DNA from: Grifola frondosa
Lineage: Eukaryota; Basidiomycota; Agaricomycetes; Polyporales; Grifolaceae
Direction: 5' to 3'
Length of the DNA: 64,000 nt
Assembly (NCBI GenBank): GCA_001683735.1
Contig: LUGG01000015.1
Coordinates: 806,001 to 870,000 of the forward strand
The notes beneath the pieces were generated by a model that had not been told where the DNA came from, did no database searches, and was given only the letters and a program-made list of their open reading frames with translations. Of this stretch, positions 48,393 through 60,745 are shown one piece after another. Made by a program: the position numbers and the translations under genes. Every line of letters begins with the position of its first letter. The first letter of the stretch is position 1.

Positions 48393-50200
48393 TAGACGTC
48401 GAGTTAGTAGCCTGGCCCTGCGAGTCGATTGTGGTTGAATTTGCTCACAGCTGGTCTGAGTTATTTGCCTGCGAGTTCTGTTTAACGTGAGGTCTATGAT
48501 GTCCCGCCAACGCCAAACTACTCGCAATTGCATTTTGTCGAGCGTGTGGCTGCTGGTCGCAAGTTCATTGATCGACTTGAAAAATGTTGAGTTGAAATCG
48601 AACTTGAACGTTTGCATCACGAGCGATCGGCGCTTAGTCAACCACTTCAGAACTTCCAAGTTCTCTTCGACGACATCCTACTGGCAACTCGATTCCTGCT
48701 CGAAAATTACTTCTCGTCAATTTCTCCTTTGTTATTCTGGCCCGTAGAATTGTTGTGTCATGCAGAACCTTGGCTCCTTCTCAAAAAAAGAAAAAAAAAA
48801 AACCAAGTTGAGAACTGTCGAAATTTCAACTTGTCGCTGAACTCGAATCGCATTTGTCAATCCTGAGATCATGCCGTCGCTCATACCCAGTTCAAAATCT
48901 GGTAGTTGAAGATTGTAATGCATGATACGATGATGCGTGATATCGGACGTGACAGATCAGGCAAGATGCATCTTGGCCCAGGTTCATGTTTCCGATGGTC
49001 ACACACAGATTCCTTATGACATTGTGGTGTTTACGACCTTCTTACGTTTGATTGATCATGCTGATTATAATAGGAATTTACCCTGACAGCTCTGTAATCC
49101 GGTGGTACCAGTCTTCAATGCATGTTTCAGCAGCATGGGACAGCATAGATGTGCAACTGCCTGGCAGATGCTCATCCATGTTGTCCTATTCTGTTGAAAC
49201 ATGCTGACATGAAGCTACAATATCAGAAGGCTCATCGGGTATGTCCCACTCTCACCTTTCTATTTAAAAATAGCACCGGAGTCGCGGTGAGGTGTTGTCC
49301 CCAGTTATCCAATGACAATGCAGGCAACGTGACATCGGGTCCAGCAAGAGTGGCATCAGGTCCAGACGTGGTTTGATGTTGGTTGGCATAACCACACATG
49401 TAGGCGATAGCTTCTTTCTTTGCCTGTCCAAAATTATCATCCGGCAATGTTCTAGTGGTGTGTCATTTTTTTTAGCTGAACTGTGATTCTCACGATTTTT
49501 TTCATCCCTAGCGACAGTCGCCTCCATCTCTCTTACCGTTTGTGTCCTGTTTCCCCTCAAGTGATGATCGATGACTAGCATGACTTTTTGAGCTATTGGC
49601 CTCTTCTATGTTTTTGAAAAGTCTAAAGGCTCCTATTCCAACTCTTGCTACTTGTTTCTTGGCAAGGTGAGCTTCAGCCTTCACACTGTCCAATTTATTC
49701 TGTGTCAGCATCTTCACACTCATCTGGTCATCCATCTTGTGTTGCGTGCACTTAGCGCTGGCATGGTGCATGTCAGAGGAGCAAGTTGTGACTTGGGGCC
49801 AATCTCTGGCATTGTGGTAGCACAGTTGAGGTCAGTGATCAGCGCATGTCACTGGTCTGAATGTAGTATGTACTGTATTATGAATTCCAGGACTGAGTGC
49901 TAAGCTACTGTGAGTTACTGACTGAAATTGAGCCACAAAAAATATTCTCTGTCCACATCCCACAAAATTGAGTGTCTTTCGAGTGTCGAGTGCCTTTGTG
50001 ATTTAAGATCCTTGGTCCACGTACAAAGTGCTCTGTAACTTATAACCCAGATTCCGACCAGACTTCAAATTTCCAGTTGGAAACTCTTCGTCTCCAGGCA
50101 TCACAAAATATATTCACTCTCCGCCATACAATAACCGAGATCTTCCTTTCATCTCCTCTTGTTCTTGTCCTCTGTGAGTTCAAGACTGGTCCTCGCCAAA
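48393..50200. other. AT-rich intergenic with A-tract
   Basis: No gene is supported. The stretch includes an A7GA12 tract at 48783-48802, which could be the tail of a retroposed fragment, and AT-rich sequence up to the stop codon of AAA copy 2. Open frames on both strands are short and lack motifs. Confidence 0.4.
48783..48802 (+). repeat. A-rich tract (A7-G-A12)
   Basis: Directly visible 20-base run of A interrupted by one G. Could be a poly(A) remnant of a retroposed sequence or simple slippage. No target-site duplication was identified around it. Confidence 0.7.
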
Positions 50201-53200
50201 CTAAAAATCCACGAGACGTCCGCCTCCCTTGTCCACGGCTATTCGGATGCGATCGCCAGCATCGACATCCTTAAACTATCGTGGTTACATGTCAGGATCA
50301 TATTCAACTGCAAGATATGGCGGGGTTGTCCAACGCAAGGGGCACATACCGTGAGTTCCCTGGTGCGATGTAAACTCTCGATCTCATCTACTCTATCCCT
50401 CACGCCGTCAAGCAACTCGTCGAACCCTGGAGCATTTACCACTTGCTGTGCTGCATTGAGGAGCAGCACCGAATCAGGCGTCACGTCGTGGTGAGTCTAA
50501 ACCACATCGTATGAAACCAAGTGTGAGTTTGATCACATGCAGGAAAGCTCACATCAATTGCTATGATATTTGCACGGTCGAGCTCTATCAATATATTCAC
50601 TCATTAATTTCGCCGATTTGAGCACAAATGATCCCCACACACCTTCCAGGAAATCCGGGCGTGTCATAATCTGCCGGCATTCATACTACAGCCAGATCAG
50701 CAACAGACGCAAAAAGATATAGTCCTGCTCACATATGAAATCTTGGGTAACGGCAACTCCTGCAGGTTGTCCTCCAATAGCTCGCCACGCGCGATCGCCT
50801 CCGCGCGCTTGCGCTCGTCTTCCTCTCGTTTCTGGACAAATGCACGCAGGAGCAGCCAGGAGCACGAGCTCCACTTCTGCTCGTCCATCACGTCGTCGTC
50901 GCAGTCCGGGATCAGCCCAATCTGGCTCAGCAACCACGCCTTCTCGACCGCCAGCATGTGCTCTGCGTGCTCCAGCATGTGCTTCGCCTTGGACACACGG
51001 CTCAGGTACGTGAGCCGCCCGCCTATGATGGTGATGACCTTCTTGAACACTTCCGGGTCGTCCTTCTGATGTTTCGCGTTCATCCGCATGCGCATGGATG
51101 TCCGTAGGGCTTCTTTGTATGACAAGTCGGACACGGCGACGACCTAGAGTTGGCCATCAATAAGAGCAAAATGATGGCGGAGTGAAAGATGCTAACATGC
51201 ATTCTGCTGGCGTTCTTGCCTGTCCTACAGTAAGCCTGCTGCTAACTCGTACTATGAAAAGTGTACGGCTCACGCATCACGAAGAACGGCCAGGCGTCAT
51301 CCCTATGATAGTCCACATGAGACGATGAAGTCAGAGACCAAGGATACGACGTACGTGCTAAAGACCATGGTCAGAATGCCTAGACCGTTGTCAGGATCCT
51401 CGCGAAGATAGAATCACGAAAATCAAATACCGCTGGCTGCCCAAGCCTCCGCGCGCTGCTGGAACTGCAAAAGAATGTTTCTGCCGTCGTCATTGTGGTC
51501 GAAAAAGTGGATGTTGTTCAAAATCAGGATGAGAGGTTTGCCCGTGCGTTTGGAGTGGCGGAGCGCCACTTTCTCCAGTTTATTCAGAGCTATGCAACCT
51601 CGCTTCAGACGGTGAGCGATACAATGTACAAAAAATATAACGCACCTCGTTCTATGTCCAATGCTGGACCGCCTACGTATCAATTGTCAATTCCGGGCCC
51701 CATCAGAATTCGGACGAAGCTCGCCTTCGCGTGGGTCACGTCTCTGAAACAAGCCCGTCTGTGAATCCTCGTTGTATTCATAATTCAGCGCTTTCCCCAG
51801 TCTCAGACGGAATACTTCGAGATCGGGGTGAGCATCACACATTGAGACACCCTCCGCTTGGATCGCTTGCATAGCATCAAAGATCATTGTTGTCTTGCCC
51901 GAGCCCTGCGATGAGAATAAATGCGTGTATTCAGAATCCTCATATTTCTCGGTCTACCTTCGGTCCAAGCAACATGAAGTAGTGTCCGAATTCTTCGCCG
52001 TGGACAATCTGGTCGATGAGATCCTGTTCCTTGCGCCGAAGGTGTTGCGTCCACGGGCCGTCCAAATCCCACTCGAGCTCTTCTAAGATTGTTGGAACAT
52101 TTTCATGCCTCTTTTTCCCGTGAGAGGCAAGTTCGAGTGCAGGGTCGTAACCAGCGGCAAAGGCCTTTTCGATCTGTAGGCAAATCAGCAAGGTTTGTAG
52201 GAATGACGGGATAAGTGCTAACTTTACGAAGGACATTCTCCTTGTACCATGCCACGTAAACTATTCCGCCGACGAACACTGAAGGGACAAAGTCAGTCTG
52301 ACGTTTTCCTATGCAATCAGGACGAAGCAGGTAATGCATGTCGATTGTGAATTTTCCAGTACAATTCGAAATCAAGCGGTGACGAGGAACTCGAAAACTT
52401 GGCATCAAGGTGGTGCGCGCCAGCTCCATAAGTGCTTTGCATTCAAAATTTGAGGATAGAAGGAGAGAGCGCGGCGGATCATTGCTCATTTTGTACGAAA
52501 TACCTGACATAGGGCGGGCGGGGGCCCGGGGGGAAGCATTTCGCATCCAAAGAAAGTTCATCAAGTGAACAAAGAATTATTATAACGACAACATCAATGA
52601 AACAACTGCAGTCCTCAATGTGTGTGTGCTGAATAGCAGCAGCAAAACCTTCGCATAACCCAACCATGTCCAATCGGCCATTGAAAAGTCAGTCAATAAA
52701 GGAGAGATGGCCGACATGCCAAAACAGCGCAGATGAGCATAATCCGCATACTAAATAAGTGTCAAATCAAGTTGTGAGGGAGTCCAACTTTGGCATTACG
52801 ATGGTACGGACCAGCTTCAGGTACTGGTACGAGCCTCCGCACATCACATCTCTTTTCACGCTCAGAGCTGTGTCATCATGTGGACGGTGAACTACCATAG
52901 TAAACGATGGCGGACAATAGTGACACAGCTCCAATATGAGTCAAGTCCAATATGTTTTTGGGCTGGCTGGAGCCACTGGAGCTTGGCGTCACTCAATGCT
53001 AAGTGTCGACGCCCAGTCGAGCATCGAATAACGGAAGGGATGACAAAAGGTGTATGGTCGATATGCCAAATCATTTCTGATATTTTGACACATCTTGACT
53101 CGCAACACAGGTAAGAGTAAACGTACGTATCACAACGCCAAATGCGGTGGCGAACAGAGCATCGGAAACACCACTGCCTCCTCCCCGCGCGGGGTATGAG

Positions 53201-53412
53201 CTCTCAGGCGGCGGCTTTAACTCGTCTTCTATTGTTGGAGGTTTCAACGGCGTGGATCTTTGGTTGTTCAGAGTACGCTTGTAAGAAAAATACCGCCTAT
53301 CGAGTTGCCGAATGACCGTTGCCTCAACCCACAGACTCGGAGTTCGATGTACTGCGAGCCGCCTCGACGAACGACCTGCCAGCAGACATAATCGTGAAGC
53401 AGTAAGACTCAT
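50201..53412 (-). CDS. Mitochondrial AAA ATPase, copy 2
   Basis: Paralogue of the gene at 41213-44077 with the same architecture: mitochondrial signal (MSLTASRLCLLAGRSSRRLA), membrane segment, IEKAFAAGYDPALELASHGK, P-loop GPK-GSGKTT across an intron, NYEYNEDSQTGLFQRRDPRE, Walker-B-like LILILNNIHFFD, and a helical C-terminus (EKAWLLSQIGLIPDCDDD; NAPGFDELLDGVRDRVDEIE) with last exon FKDVDAGDRIRIAVDK. The intron 51673-51724 has a GC donor (REG|GPALDIER). The frame is intact where copy 1 is broken (CC at 50948-50949). Introns near the 5' end carry about 350 bp of extra sequence relative to copy 1, including a GC-rich insert near 52400-52560. It should be the functional copy if only one is. Confidence 0.84.
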
Positions 53413-53917
53413 GAGGAAAAGTACGTGGTAACAATCGAATTCTCATTGCGCCAAGAATTAAACATGTCATGATCACCGCTGCCGGAACTCAAAGTTGCCA
53501 CACTTGCTGTGCTATTTGGTCGTATTTACACTATGTGGCACCATTTGAAAAGCGGGATTCAAGCTCACATCTTCAAGCTTCAAATTAAGATGCCCTAAGC
53601 TGCATGAAACAATTTCACGTTCTACATACCTAGGAGAATAAATTTGAAGATGATTTTGATTTCTTCCAGCCGGAAGTGTGACAGTCACGAGACACAATAA
53701 GATTTGTGACAACGCATTCACTGAGTCAGGCGTGACGTGTGACAGAGTAAACCTCTGTCGTGCTCCTCGTCGTCGTTATCGTTCTGCAACGAACCGCGTC
53801 GGTGAGTACGTTACTTCAAGATTTGAGACACTCCTGACGTTTATATTCATCCATAGAATACCTACATCTTCCGTCTTCCTACTCACACCATCTTCTTTCG
53901 CGGCCATATCACCTCGA
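53413..53917. promoter_or_regulatory. Divergent promoter (AAA copy 2 / Nab2) with Nab2 5'UTR intron
   Basis: The first ~90 bp match the region upstream of AAA copy 1. A probable 5'UTR intron of the Nab2 gene lies at 53802-53856 (GTGAGT donor, CATAG acceptor). No distinct binding sites are assigned. Confidence 0.5.
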
Positions 53918-56185
53918 ATGGCGTTCGGGCTGACCATTGGCACAGAACGTTCTTCTGCACTCCAAGTGCGTTCATCCTAGGTTTCACATACCAGATTCCA
54001 TCTCATGTCTGACGGATATTGCTAGACTGCTATTCAGGATGAACTCACGAAACGAGGGTTCAGCAACGATGCAGGTTCGTGGCGCTTGCACTAGGTCTTT
54101 TTATCATCACTAATCGCTTTGCAGATCCAGTTATGGCGGAATACATCACTATCATGATTATTAACAACAAAACTCCAGGTACGTACTGCTTATCTCTCAT
54201 GAAAGCCCTCAATTAACGCTGCTGTAGCCCAAATCGCTGGCGAATTAGAAGATCGTGAGTCCAGGATGTTCTTACCTTTGATCATTCTTCTGACAGATTT
54301 CTTGCGCAGTTATTGGTGCAGATTTTGGTGAGTGGCATGTTCACAGGTCGGCGCACGCCGCTGACATCAGGTCAGACCCCAGCTTTGTGGACTGGCTGTT
54401 CGCAGAGGCATCGAAAGGTGCCCCCGAATCGGAGGCGCCACCGGCAGCAGAACCATCGACATCCACACAGCCCCCCGCCCGCGAGTCTCCCCCGCACCTG
54501 CCTCCGGAGACCCCACGGCGGCCACCTCACGGACCGCGGTCGGGCGCTCCCATATACCAGCAAGCAATCTCCCAGGCGACCTCTCCCTCTCCCTCTGCGC
54601 AGAAACGCACGGCTTCTGCACGCTCGCCATCGCCTTCAGGACAGCCGTCGAAAACACGGCGACTGGACGTCGTTCCGACGGGCCCGCGTGCGATGTTCCG
54701 CGACCGTGACGGAGCGGGCACGGGTGCAGGGACTAGCGGAGGCGCGCGAAGCCTTCTGGAGCGCGTGGGACCGGCGCGGAACAACGGTGGAGGACATGGG
54801 CCATACCCGCTGCACGACGACATTCAGGCGAGGATTGACAACATAACTGGGAATTCCCCGGACCCAAATATGATGATGCTCGGAGGTGGAGGCGGATTCC
54901 CGATGAATGGGATGGGCGGGATGGACATGAGTGCTATGGCCGGGATGACAAACCCGATGCTGCTGCAGGAGATGATGATGAACCAAATGGCTTTGATGTC
55001 GCAGATGGCGGGCGCAATGGGGATCTTGAATCCTGCGCTTTTGAATGGAGGTGCGTTCCCGATGCAGCCGGGAATGGGAGGAGAGAAATGCCTATGTTCA
55101 ACGGTGGCATGGGAGGAATGCAGCCGATGGGTGGCGGGGATGGTGCGGGGAGCAGAGGAGGGCGGGGAGAGAGGACGAGGAGGTTCGGGTATGCGGGGTT
55201 CCGGAAGGGGAAGAGGAGGTCGTGCTGCTTCGCCTCACATAGCTGAGCCAGCGATGACAGACGGCGCGCAAGTCTCTCCAGCTCCGTCGACCACCCCGGT
55301 CGCGGCACCTGCAGTCGTTGCTCCCACACCGACGCCTGCGAATATCACCCCCCAGCCTCCCCTCTCCGCTTCTGCGGTCACACATGTACACCACCCTGCA
55401 CGAACAGGATTCGTGCCGCCCGAACGCCCGCAATCGCCGACACTCTGCAAGTTTGGCCTGAAATGTACGAACCCCGTCTGCCGATATTCCCATCCTTCCC
55501 CGGTCGCGACAGCGGAAAGTGGAGTGGTGCTGAGCAATGAGCCATGCGAGAAAGGGAAAGATTGCAAGGACAAGGACTGTGTCAAAGCCCACGTCAGCCC
55601 CGCTGTGCTCAACCCTCACGGTAAGCTACATTGAGTGCTCTTTCGACCAGAGTCAACAATTGCTAATATTCGTTCTATCAACCAGCCGAGTTGTTGAAGC
55701 CCGCCACCTACGCTTCACCAGCTCCCGCTGCTCCGCAGTCCACGATACCATGCCGATTTGGTTTGGCTTGCACGCGTCCTGGCTGTCCTTACGTACACCC
55801 CTCCCGCCCCGCCCCCGACCATTATAAAAGTCACTTCGTGCAACCTTGCAGGTTCGGAGCCGCATGCACCCGCGCGACGTGCCCTTTCCAGCATCCTGAG
55901 GGACGGGTGCTGCCCTCGACTTTCCATCGCGGGCTGTCGACGACGGGCCCTCTGGTGAATGTTTCCACGCCAGAGGCGGGCTCGATGAACGTACCGAGCC
56001 CGCACAAGAGCGTCGTATTCAAAAAGAGCGACGGCGCTGGCAAGAGCGCGGCTGAGCTGGAAAAGAAGGTGAAGGAGATGGAAGAGAAGAAGAGCCTGGC
56101 GGAGAAGACGATCGCTGAAGCAGAGAAAGCGGCTGCTGCGGGGAAGAAGGACGACCCCTCGAACCCTGTCTCGATTGCTGCATGA
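53918..56185 (+). CDS. NAB2: Nuclear poly(A) RNA-binding protein, Nab2/ZC3H14 type
   Basis: Nab2 binds poly(A) tails in the nucleus, limiting tail length and aiding mRNA export. Seven exons: 53918-53965, 54038-54074, 54125-54178, 54228-54254, 54310-54327, 54376-55620 and 55686-56185, summing to 643 codons. The N-terminal PWI-like helical domain is spread over tiny exons (DELTKRGFSNDADPVMAEYI; DPSFVDWLFAEASKG). A Pro/Ser-rich linker, a Met/Gly-rich stretch and an RGG-like patch follow, then at least four CCCH fingers with C-x5-C-x4-C-x3-H spacing (CKFGLKCTNPVCRYSH, CEKGKDCKDKDCVKAH, CRFGLACTRPGCPYVH, CRFGAACTRATCPFQH). A short acidic coiled coil ends the protein. Two compensating frame changes (about 55075-55090 and 55160-55185) alter the Gly-rich part. 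Confidence 0.87.
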
Positions 56186-56971
56186 GGTCTGGTGGACAAG
56201 TTTCTTGTGGTGGCGATGGGCACCGGAGATCGTGTTGTGCGTTCACATATTGTAGCGCGACGCGGGTAAAACACTCTCGAGCTCGTGTAGTATGGTGCGG
56301 ACGAGTGTTAGATATTTTGTGTAGTATTCTGCGTCTGCCCTTGTTTCTTTTTTTCTTTGCTCTATCTCTACGGGCTCAAAGGCCGCGGTGGCGCGGACCC
56401 AAATATCATGGCTGTGGTTGGGCTGTTCGCAAAATCAAGCGAATGGCTCTGATGACACCTTCTCGCGTGCGACCATGCATCAATCGCTACTACAGAGTGA
56501 CATAAACTAATAAGTGTGCGTCTGAGCTACCCCGCTGTGGTCGGTGACCGGGAGGCAGTGATCTAGTTATTACCTCCATTGCACAAGCACGGCCAGATGT
56601 TGCACGGGTTCTCCCTCTCGAGGTGAACACTGTCCCTGACCGGTTAATTGCTATCCCATTCATTGACCATTTGAGATAGAGGTATGCTTCCTTGCAAAGG
56701 GAGCAGCTGTGCTGTCGGATACTGATTCACGCGACAAAATGTCAGGGACGTTCGCAAACCATCTATCGGAGCTTCAGACATTAATACTGGACGATTTCTC
56801 CCCTCTGGTGAGCGAACCGAGATATTAGACTGAACTACAATGTTGATACCTATGACATAGGCAACCCATTAGTCGCCTAGAGCGTTGAGGCTCTGAAGCT
56901 CCGTGTCCAACCCCCCAATTCAAGTATTGATAACGATCCTCAATTCTTGTTCCTGTGGCGTAACTTTTCTC
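56186..56971. other. Intergenic (Nab2 3' flank, HET-gene promoter)
   Basis: The Nab2 3' UTR and the promoter of the HET-domain gene fall here. A T/C-rich tract occurs near 56340-56370. No gene was recognised. Confidence 0.45.
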
Positions 56972-58723
56972 ATGCGTTTGCTCCATGCGAAAGACATGAC
57001 CCTCGAGGAGTTCACGAAAACCCCTCCTTACGCGATTCTGTCTCACAGATGGCGCCGAGACGAAGTCCTGTTCCGCGACATACAGGACCTCCCCCATGCG
57101 AAGACATTGAAGGGCTACTCTAAAGTGTCGCACGCATGTGCCAAGGCAGTTGAGGACGGATTCGATTGGATCTGGATTGATACTTGTTGCATCGACAAGA
57201 CGAGCAGCGCTGAACTATCGGAGGCGATTAACTCGATGTATGCGTGGTACAGGGACGCCGCGGTATGCTATGCATACCTGGATGATGTTCACAGCAATGA
57301 CGACTGCGAAGCGCGGGGCTCCTCGTTCCGGCGCAGTAGGTGGTTCACGCGAGGGTGGACTCTACAGGAGTTGATCGCGCCCAGACGGGTAGTGTTCTTT
57401 TCTCGTGGCTGGACGGACATCGGGACCAGAGCAGGCTTGGTTGATACTATCGAAACAATCACCCGGGTCCATCGGTTGGTGTTGCTGAAAGTGCCGGTAA
57501 AACTCAGCATCGCAGCACGAATGTCTTGGGCTGCAGGAAGGGAGACGACACGGGTGGAAGATAGAGCTTATTCTCTTATGGGAATATTCGGAGTAAATAT
57601 GCCCGCGATCTATGGCGAAGGCGAGCAGGCATTCATCCGACTTCAGCATGAAATCCTGAAGCAGTCTAACGACCACAGTATTTTTGCTTGGACACGGGAC
57701 AAGAAACTTTCCTCGAGGCAGGACATCTTTGACGTATTGAAATCGAATACTTCTCCCGAGGACCTGGCGCAGCTCCAACGGGGCGTTCTAGCATCTTCCC
57801 CCAACTACTTCTTCCGTTGCGCTAGCAATATTGCCCAATTGCCATACGAGCAATTCGAGCGTCGTTTCTCTATCGCGAACTCTGTTCCCGAACACTCGGT
57901 GACGAATTATGGGATCCGCATTCGATTGCCCTTAGATGCGACGATCGAGGAGGACGTTATCCGGTCGTCTGACCTCGAATATCATCTAGCAGCGTTGGCG
58001 TGTACTCCATCAGATGAAGGACCAGACATGGGAACATACACGATCTGCATCCTTCTCGCAAAGATACCAGATACGAGCAACCAATTCGTCAGGATGACCG
58101 ATAGTCTCGTCGCAGTGAGACGAATCCAGACTTTCACCGCAAAAGACGTGTACATCTGTCAAGAACCTGCTTTACGTTTAGGGATACATGATGCTCTCTC
58201 GAGGCAATTCGCGGTCCATGCGTTCGAGATTAGGCATCCTCACCTGGAAGACTGTGGTTCCCACATATTCTTTCTGAACGGCTCAACTACCGGAACTTCA
58301 CATGTGGGCATTAGAGGAATGCGAGAGTTCACAAGGATAGGATTGGTCCTGAAAACATTCTTGGCGGAGGAAGATCATTCAGCATTTGGTGCCATAGCAT
58401 TCAAATGCAAGGGGACTGGACTGGTGTTTGCCATAGTGATTGGGGTCGAAAGGCTACCTGGGATGCCTGCTGATGCTGCCTGCCCGTGGGTGGACGTTCT
58501 AGTCGAGGATGAAACTGACACTTGGCTATCTGCAGGCAGCAAGGAGCAGATGATACAGACAATTTACGGTGGCAATTGGCGCGATCTTGACCGCAACCAT
58601 CCTCGCCGGCGTTTGTCGGATACAGTCACTAAAGGATTTGAGCGGGGTTTTATTAGATTGTCTCTTAGCGAAGTAGAGGAAAATGAATATAGAGTGCACG
58701 TACACATCGAGGAGAAGACGTAG
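56972..58723 (+). CDS. HET-domain protein (heterokaryon-incompatibility type)
   Basis: HET domains take part in fungal non-self recognition and trigger cell death after fusion of incompatible strains; many copies in a genome have unknown roles. This is a single uninterrupted exon of 583 codons. The start at 56972 (MRLLHAKDMTLEEF) was chosen because members of the family usually begin MRLL; an in-frame ATG 69 nt upstream is less likely. Core motifs: YAILSHRWRRDEVLFRDI, VSHACAKAVEDGFDWIWIDT, CCIDKTSSAELSEAINSMYA, VCYAYLDDV, SRWFTRGWTLQELIAPR, and in the following region YSLMGIFGVNMPAIYGEGEQ with FIRLQHEILKQSNDHSIFAW. The C-terminal half has no recognised effector such as NACHT or WD repeats. 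Confidence 0.93.
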   Translation: MRLLHAKDMTLEEFTKTPPYAILSHRWRRDEVLFRDIQDLPHAKTLKGYSKVSHACAKAVEDGFDWIWIDTCCIDKTSSAELSEAINSMYAWYRDAAVCYAYLDDVHSNDDCEARGSSFRRSRWFTRGWTLQELIAPRRVVFFSRGWTDIGTRAGLVDTIETITRVHRLVLLKVPVKLSIAARMSWAAGRETTRVEDRAYSLMGIFGVNMPAIYGEGEQAFIRLQHEILKQSNDHSIFAWTRDKKLSSRQDIFDVLKSNTSPEDLAQLQRGVLASSPNYFFRCASNIAQLPYEQFERRFSIANSVPEHSVTNYGIRIRLPLDATIEEDVIRSSDLEYHLAALACTPSDEGPDMGTYTICILLAKIPDTSNQFVRMTDSLVAVRRIQTFTAKDVYICQEPALRLGIHDALSRQFAVHAFEIRHPHLEDCGSHIFFLNGSTTGTSHVGIRGMREFTRIGLVLKTFLAEEDHSAFGAIAFKCKGTGLVFAIVIGVERLPGMPADAACPWVDVLVEDETDTWLSAGSKEQMIQTIYGGNWRDLDRNHPRRRLSDTVTKGFERGFIRLSLSEVEENEYRVHVHIEEKT

Positions 58724-58750
58724 CCACGGTGGTGAATAGAGTTCATTCAC

Positions 58751-59155
58751 TCATAAATGATATGCGAAGTTCCATGTTGCAACGTAAGTCTGATTCGTAC
58801 GTGGGTAGTCTCTGTGTTGCAGTAGCTGCAGATTGCGAGTACGTAGCCATGGAGTACTACGAGTGACTGAGCGCAACTGTGGTCGCAAATGCAAATTACA
58901 TGCCGTGATGCAGAAAATACGGAACACGGTGTCAGAGTCGTGGCCAGTGTGGGGGGATCGGAACCTGTTGTGCTTTGCAGCGCGGTTCAGCGCGCGGGTG
59001 CCGAAGTGTGTAGGCGTGGCGTAGTCGGCGGGTGTGTACCTGACGTAGATGGCGGAGTTCTCGAGGGGCGGCGGGGCCACCACGAAGAGATCGAACGGCG
59101 GGGTGGTGTGCAGGACGCGGGAGTGCGAGTCGACGGAGGTGGAGGAAGTGAACAT
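58751..59155 (-). CDS. Possible small hypothetical protein
   Basis: A 134-codon open frame starting MFTSSTSVDSHSRVLHTTPP and followed by FDLFVVAPPPLENSAIYVRY. No family was recognised. It lies between the HET gene (convergent) and the F-box gene (same strand, upstream). It could be a genuine small gene or the 3' exon of something else; composition and codon use do not settle it. Confidence 0.3.
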   Translation of the reverse strand: MFTSSTSVDSHSRVLHTTPPFDLFVVAPPPLENSAIYVRYTPADYATPTHFGTRALNRAAKHNRFRSPHTGHDSDTVFRIFCITACNLHLRPQLRSVTRSTPWLRTRNLQLLQHRDYPRTNQTYVATWNFAYHL

Positions 59156-59177
59156 GCATTCGTGCTAGAATAATGCT

Positions 59178-60577
59178 TCAAGGCTCCATAACCACCGAGA
59201 TGTCCTCCTCTGGTGCCTTGTCTACAACAATTTCGCCGTCCTCCGCGGTAGTTACCTTCCAGAAAAGCCGTTCAGTGTCATTGATCCCAACAGCAATGTA
59301 GCGAATGGAAGGATGCGACGCGATGATTTGGGAGGCAAACGCTTCGGGGCGAGATTCTTCGAGGAAATTGGTTGGGACTCTCTTCGAGAATCCGGTTGTG
59401 AAGTAGAGCTTCAAGTGGGTGAGCGGCGAATGCTGCAACAATAAATAAAACGTATCCTACGAATCAGATCGTAGTATCAGCAACTAGCCGTCCGAAAGTG
59501 TAATGTGCACTTACAAAAGCGTCGGAGATCCCATCAAAGGACATGTAGTCAATCGTGCATTGCAGATAGGTCAACCGCACCGCCACTTCATCTGGAAAGC
59601 AACGAACACATGATGGAGAAATTGCAATGAATGCAATGATGACATGGGACGGGCGGGAGTTAGACAGAATGTAGGCCACCATATCGTGAGTATCACAATC
59701 CACACGAAAGATGTCCACGCAGCGAACTTGACACGTCAGGCCGAGCCTGTACAAATCAAGCGGCCCTCCTGCGAGACGATCCAACGATGTAAACCCGCCG
59801 CCAGCAAGCTGTACAGAGAGGTTCTGCTGACGGTATTGATAATCTTCTGGACTCCGAGGATCTTTGACACGATCAAGACCGTAGACAGTGAGGTCCATAA
59901 GATTAGGGAAAATCAGCGCGATGAGTGCTGGCGGAGGGTCCGCCTCATAAACCGAAAGTTTCCGCATTCGCGGAAACTGTACTAGCTCAGACTGGAAAGT
60001 GGGGTAATATACTGAGAGGTCTTCTAGAGTGGCGCTGCTGTGGTGAAGTAACACAGCGGGATCCGGTCCAATATTGTCATCAATGGATACGGTGGAGGCA
60101 GACCTTGACGAGCGATGACTGCATTTGCCTAATCATTTTGTATAGAGGGTCGTTTGGCCAGTAGATTGGCTCCCAGTCCCCCATCCAAGAGAACTCTTTT
60201 AAGGATGTCAGCGATGAGCATGCTGCCTGGAGACGATGCTCAGATCTTAGCAGATTATCGCAGCCGAGGTGAAGTATCTCCAAACGAGATGCATATGTGA
60301 AGATTTCGATTAGCTGATTGACAGATTCGCACGATGGCTGCCGGTTCACAGTGTTGATGGAGAGACAACGGAGAAACGGATACCGGACAGGAGCTTGTGC
60401 AACCATGAATGCACAGAAAGACTCCATGTTCCCGATACTGCCGAGGTACACACCAAAACTAAGGAGGTGTTGGACGCCCGCGCGATTGAACGTGCGACAG
60501 GTGTTCATAAGGCGAACCAAATCCCGTCGGGGAAGGGAGGATAATATGATGTATATAACATCCAGATCAAGGTCCAT
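59178..60577 (-). CDS. F-box domain protein
   Basis: F-box proteins are substrate adaptors of SCF ubiquitin ligases. The N-terminus shows a basidiomycete-type F-box helix (LDVIYIILSSLPRRDLVRLM, then NTCRTFNRAGVQHLL). The body is rich in leucine-spaced segments (PFLRCLSINTVNRQ, RLEILHLGCDNLL, FPNLMDLTVYGLDR), as in the C-terminal leucine-rich part of these large families. The last intron is between ISDAF and DTFYLLLQHSPLTHLKLYF (GTAAGT donor, CGTAG acceptor, around 59511-59451). The join after SSLVK near 60105 needs either a frame change or an unusual intron. Large lineage-specific expansions of such proteins are typical in Agaricomycetes. Confidence 0.8.
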
Positions 60578-60745
60578 TATTGAAGTCGGACTACAAGATC
60601 TGCTTTTAATTCAAACCCCAGCAATGCAAGAGATATAAAATATTACCTTCGAGCCAGCAGATCACCAGGTTTGTGAGATTGAATTTTCACCATAATTGAG
60701 GACCACAGCGTTAGAGGATGAAGCTTAGCTTGAAGAGGCTGGCGG

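Noticed and set aside
54313..54846. 177-codon plus-strand frame inside the Nab2 gene
   Set aside because: Out-of-frame shadow of the Pro/Ser-rich linker; the Nab2 frame is supported by CCCH fingers and by exon phases.
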